A model generated the notes under the pieces. It was not told the DNA's origin. It worked only from the letters and a program-made list of their open reading frames with translations, and did no database searches. The position numbers were made by a program, and so were the translations under genes. From NCBI GenBank assembly GCA_026129685.1, contig JAHCHO010000003.1, positions 124,001-188,000 of the forward strand: DNA of 64,000 bases, read 5' to 3'. This document shows, piece by piece, positions 62,583-64,000 of this stretch. Position 1 is the first letter of the stretch. Each line of letters opens with the position of its first letter. Origin of the DNA: Fimbriimonadaceae bacterium (GTDB lineage: Bacteria > Armatimonadota > Fimbriimonadia > Fimbriimonadales > Fimbriimonadaceae).

Positions 62583-63917
62583 ATGGTCGCCACCGTGTTC
62601 GCCTCCCTGCTCCTGCTCGCGCCCGCGCACCGGGTCGTTCGCGTCAGCCCGCCCGAGTCGAGCGCGCCGAACGAGGTCGCCGTCGCGATCAACCCGACCG
62701 ATCCGAGCAACATCATTGGCGTGGCGCAGAGCTTCGGAATGGGGGCGACCAACGGGCGGTACGTCACGAAGGACGGCGGCACGACCTGGACCCCGTTGCC
62801 AGCCTTGAACCCAAAGCGGCTGACCCAGGGCGACGACGCCATCTGCTTCGACGCGGACGGGGCGGCCCACCACACCTACATCGCCTTCGACGGCATCTTC
62901 CAGCCGAACCCCCGACGCGCCCACACCGCGATCATGATGGCCACGTCGCGGGACGGCGGAACGACCTGGGAAGACCCCGTCCCCGTCGTCGAACACATCA
63001 ACTCCGCACAACCGATGGAGGACAAGCCCTGGCCCGTCGCCGACACCGCCAAGGACTCGAAGTACCGGGGCCGCCTCTACGTCGCCTGGACGCGCTTCGA
63101 CGTGTACGGGAGCAAGTCTCCCGAACACCGATCTCACATCTATGTCGCGCGTTCTGAAGATAGTGGAAAATTGTTTCGCGCTCCCGTGCGCATCAGCGAC
63201 AAACCCGGTGACTGCGTCGACTCGGACAACACCCTCGAGGGCGCCGTTCCCGCCGTCGGACCCAACGGCGAGGTCTACGTCGTCTGGTCCGGACCCGAAG
63301 GACTCGTGTTCGACAAGTCGCTCGACGGCGGCGTGACGTGGGGCAAGGACAAACCCATCCAGACGACCCCCGGCGGCTGGGACATCACCGTTCCCGGAGT
63401 CGGTCGCGCGAACGGAATGCCCGTCACCGGCGTGGACCTGAGCGACGGCCCTAACCGGGGAACCCTCCACGTCACCTGGACCGACGAACGGCACGGCGAC
63501 CACGACGTGTTCACCATGAGCTCCCGCGACGGCGGCGAGACCTGGTCGGCGCCGGTTCGGGTGAACGACGATCCGATCGGCAACAAAAAGGACCAGTTCT
63601 TCACGTGGATGGCGGTCGACCCGACCGACGGCTCGGTGAACGTGATGTTCTTCGACCGCCGGGATTTCGACGGCACCAAGACCGCCGTGACCCTTGCGCG
63701 CAGTGTCGATGGCGGAAAGACCTTCCGCAACACCCGCCTCGCCCTCGATCCGTTCGAGTTCACCGGCGGCGTCTTCTTTGGGGACTACAGCGGACTCGCC
63801 GCCCACGGGGGCCGGGTCGTCCCGATCTTCCCCCACTTCGTCGGGCCGCGCCGCCTCGCCGTTTCCGTCGGCCTCCTGCGCTTCAAGCCCGGAACCCACG
63901 AGGCGGCCCCGTGGTAA
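62583..63917 (+). CDS. Secreted sialidase-like (Asp-box) beta-propeller protein
   Basis: 444 residues. After a hydrophobic N-terminus (VATVFASLLLLAPAHR), at least five Asp-box motifs recur (TKDGGTTW, SRDGGTTW, SLDGGVTW, SRDGGETW, SVDGGKTF), marking a six-bladed propeller of the sialidase/BNR type. The catalytic Arg triad and Tyr of true sialidases cannot be placed with confidence, so the protein may bind rather than cut glycans. Confidence 0.78.
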   Translation: MVATVFASLLLLAPAHRVVRVSPPESSAPNEVAVAINPTDPSNIIGVAQSFGMGATNGRYVTKDGGTTWTPLPALNPKRLTQGDDAICFDADGAAHHTYIAFDGIFQPNPRRAHTAIMMATSRDGGTTWEDPVPVVEHINSAQPMEDKPWPVADTAKDSKYRGRLYVAWTRFDVYGSKSPEHRSHIYVARSEDSGKLFRAPVRISDKPGDCVDSDNTLEGAVPAVGPNGEVYVVWSGPEGLVFDKSLDGGVTWGKDKPIQTTPGGWDITVPGVGRANGMPVTGVDLSDGPNRGTLHVTWTDERHGDHDVFTMSSRDGGETWSAPVRVNDDPIGNKKDQFFTWMAVDPTDGSVNVMFFDRRDFDGTKTAVTLARSVDGGKTFRNTRLALDPFEFTGGVFFGDYSGLAAHGGRVVPIFPHFVGPRRLAVSVGLLRFKPGTHEAAPW

Positions 63918-63929
63918 CCAATCGTTTGG

Positions 63930-64000
63930 TCAGGGGCGTTCGCGAACGGCATCGGGAAAGTCCCGGTACAGCGCGCTCTTGAAACCCTGCACCCGGGAGA
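63930..64000 (-). CDS. C-terminal end of an unknown gene (cut by window)
   Basis: On the minus strand an open frame enters from the window edge and ends at 63930-63932 with the residues GFKSALYRDFPDAVRERP. The composition looks like real coding sequence and the gene would be convergent with the sialidase-like gene. Too short to name. Confidence 0.45.
   Translation of the reverse strand, partial: SRVQGFKSALYRDFPDAVRERP

Overview
The window is high-GC bacterial chromosome, densely coded on both strands. It reads as a free-living, Gram-negative-type heterotroph: there are lipoproteins with lipoboxes, two PEP-CTERM surface proteins, a dockerin-bearing beta-propeller protein, many secreted proteins and several polysaccharide-active enzymes. 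PEP-CTERM tails ending in arginines, ThyX, a C4-type S14 and dockerin domains in one genome fit Armatimonadota (Fimbriimonas-like). That assignment is an inference from gene content only. No IS element, CRISPR array or rRNA operon was seen; the only RNA gene I can name is tRNA-Ser(UGA).

Layout. 1-1793: dapF (cut by the window edge) and thyX. 1797-7295 (minus): a ribosomal/secretion operon rpsN-rpsH-rplF-rplR-rpsE-rpmD-rplO-secY-adk-map, lacking the usual rplN-rplX-rplE upstream part. 7465-9898: a membrane-anchored protein, an acyl-CoA thioesterase, tpiA and a small membrane protein. 9996-12551: a 2TM/L7-L12-like protein convergent with ftsH. 12741-15217: a DinB-family gene, a lipoprotein, a frameshifted phage/surface-like gene and a degenerate second copy of the dinB 3' end. 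15261-24233: a kelch-like secreted protein, a PfkB kinase, a VapBC-type toxin-antitoxin pair behind tandem 12-bp repeats, a GH38-like enzyme, an O-methyltransferase and a secreted glycosidase-like protein. 24244-26495: lexA, a structured intergenic region, a PIG-L deacetylase, a VOC protein and tRNA-Ser. 26501-39697: two PEP-CTERM proteins, a serine hydrolase, lipoproteins, a TPR pair, a sigma-region-4-like regulator under a palindrome, an SBBP/dockerin protein and a GH51 arabinofuranosidase. 39772-45103: MarR plus an Fpg/Nei glycosylase, a tandemly duplicated TPR-like pair downstream of a large secreted protein broken at a G10 tract, and a small unknown. 45100-50343: sulP-arsR, htpX, and a two-gene operon of DUF2791/BREX-type proteins. 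50396-53862: a sugar ABC transporter. 53958-64000: msrB, GT4, an orphan phage portal, a lyase-like protein, hpd, an alpha/beta hydrolase, two divergent cupins, leuC, a sialidase-like protein and the tail of one more gene.

How genes work together. The ribosomal/secY block and ftsH form the protein synthesis, export and quality-control core. The secreted glycosidase-like proteins, the GH51 enzyme, the ABC transporter and the PfkB kinase suggest use of plant-type or microbial polysaccharides. Many starts show one of two signals. One is a Shine-Dalgarno sequence (AGGAGG-like). The other is a -10-like hexamer (CATAAT, CACAAT, TAAAAT) 5-9 bases before the start codon, which predicts leaderless mRNAs; the same CATAAT box lies in front of the tRNA.

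Best candidates for something new are the orphan ATPase/pseudo-ATPase pair at 48148-50343, the mosaic duplicated TPR locus beside the G10 tract at 41152-44585, the leaderless-promoter pattern, and the shared operator-like motif in front of lexA and the sigma-like gene.
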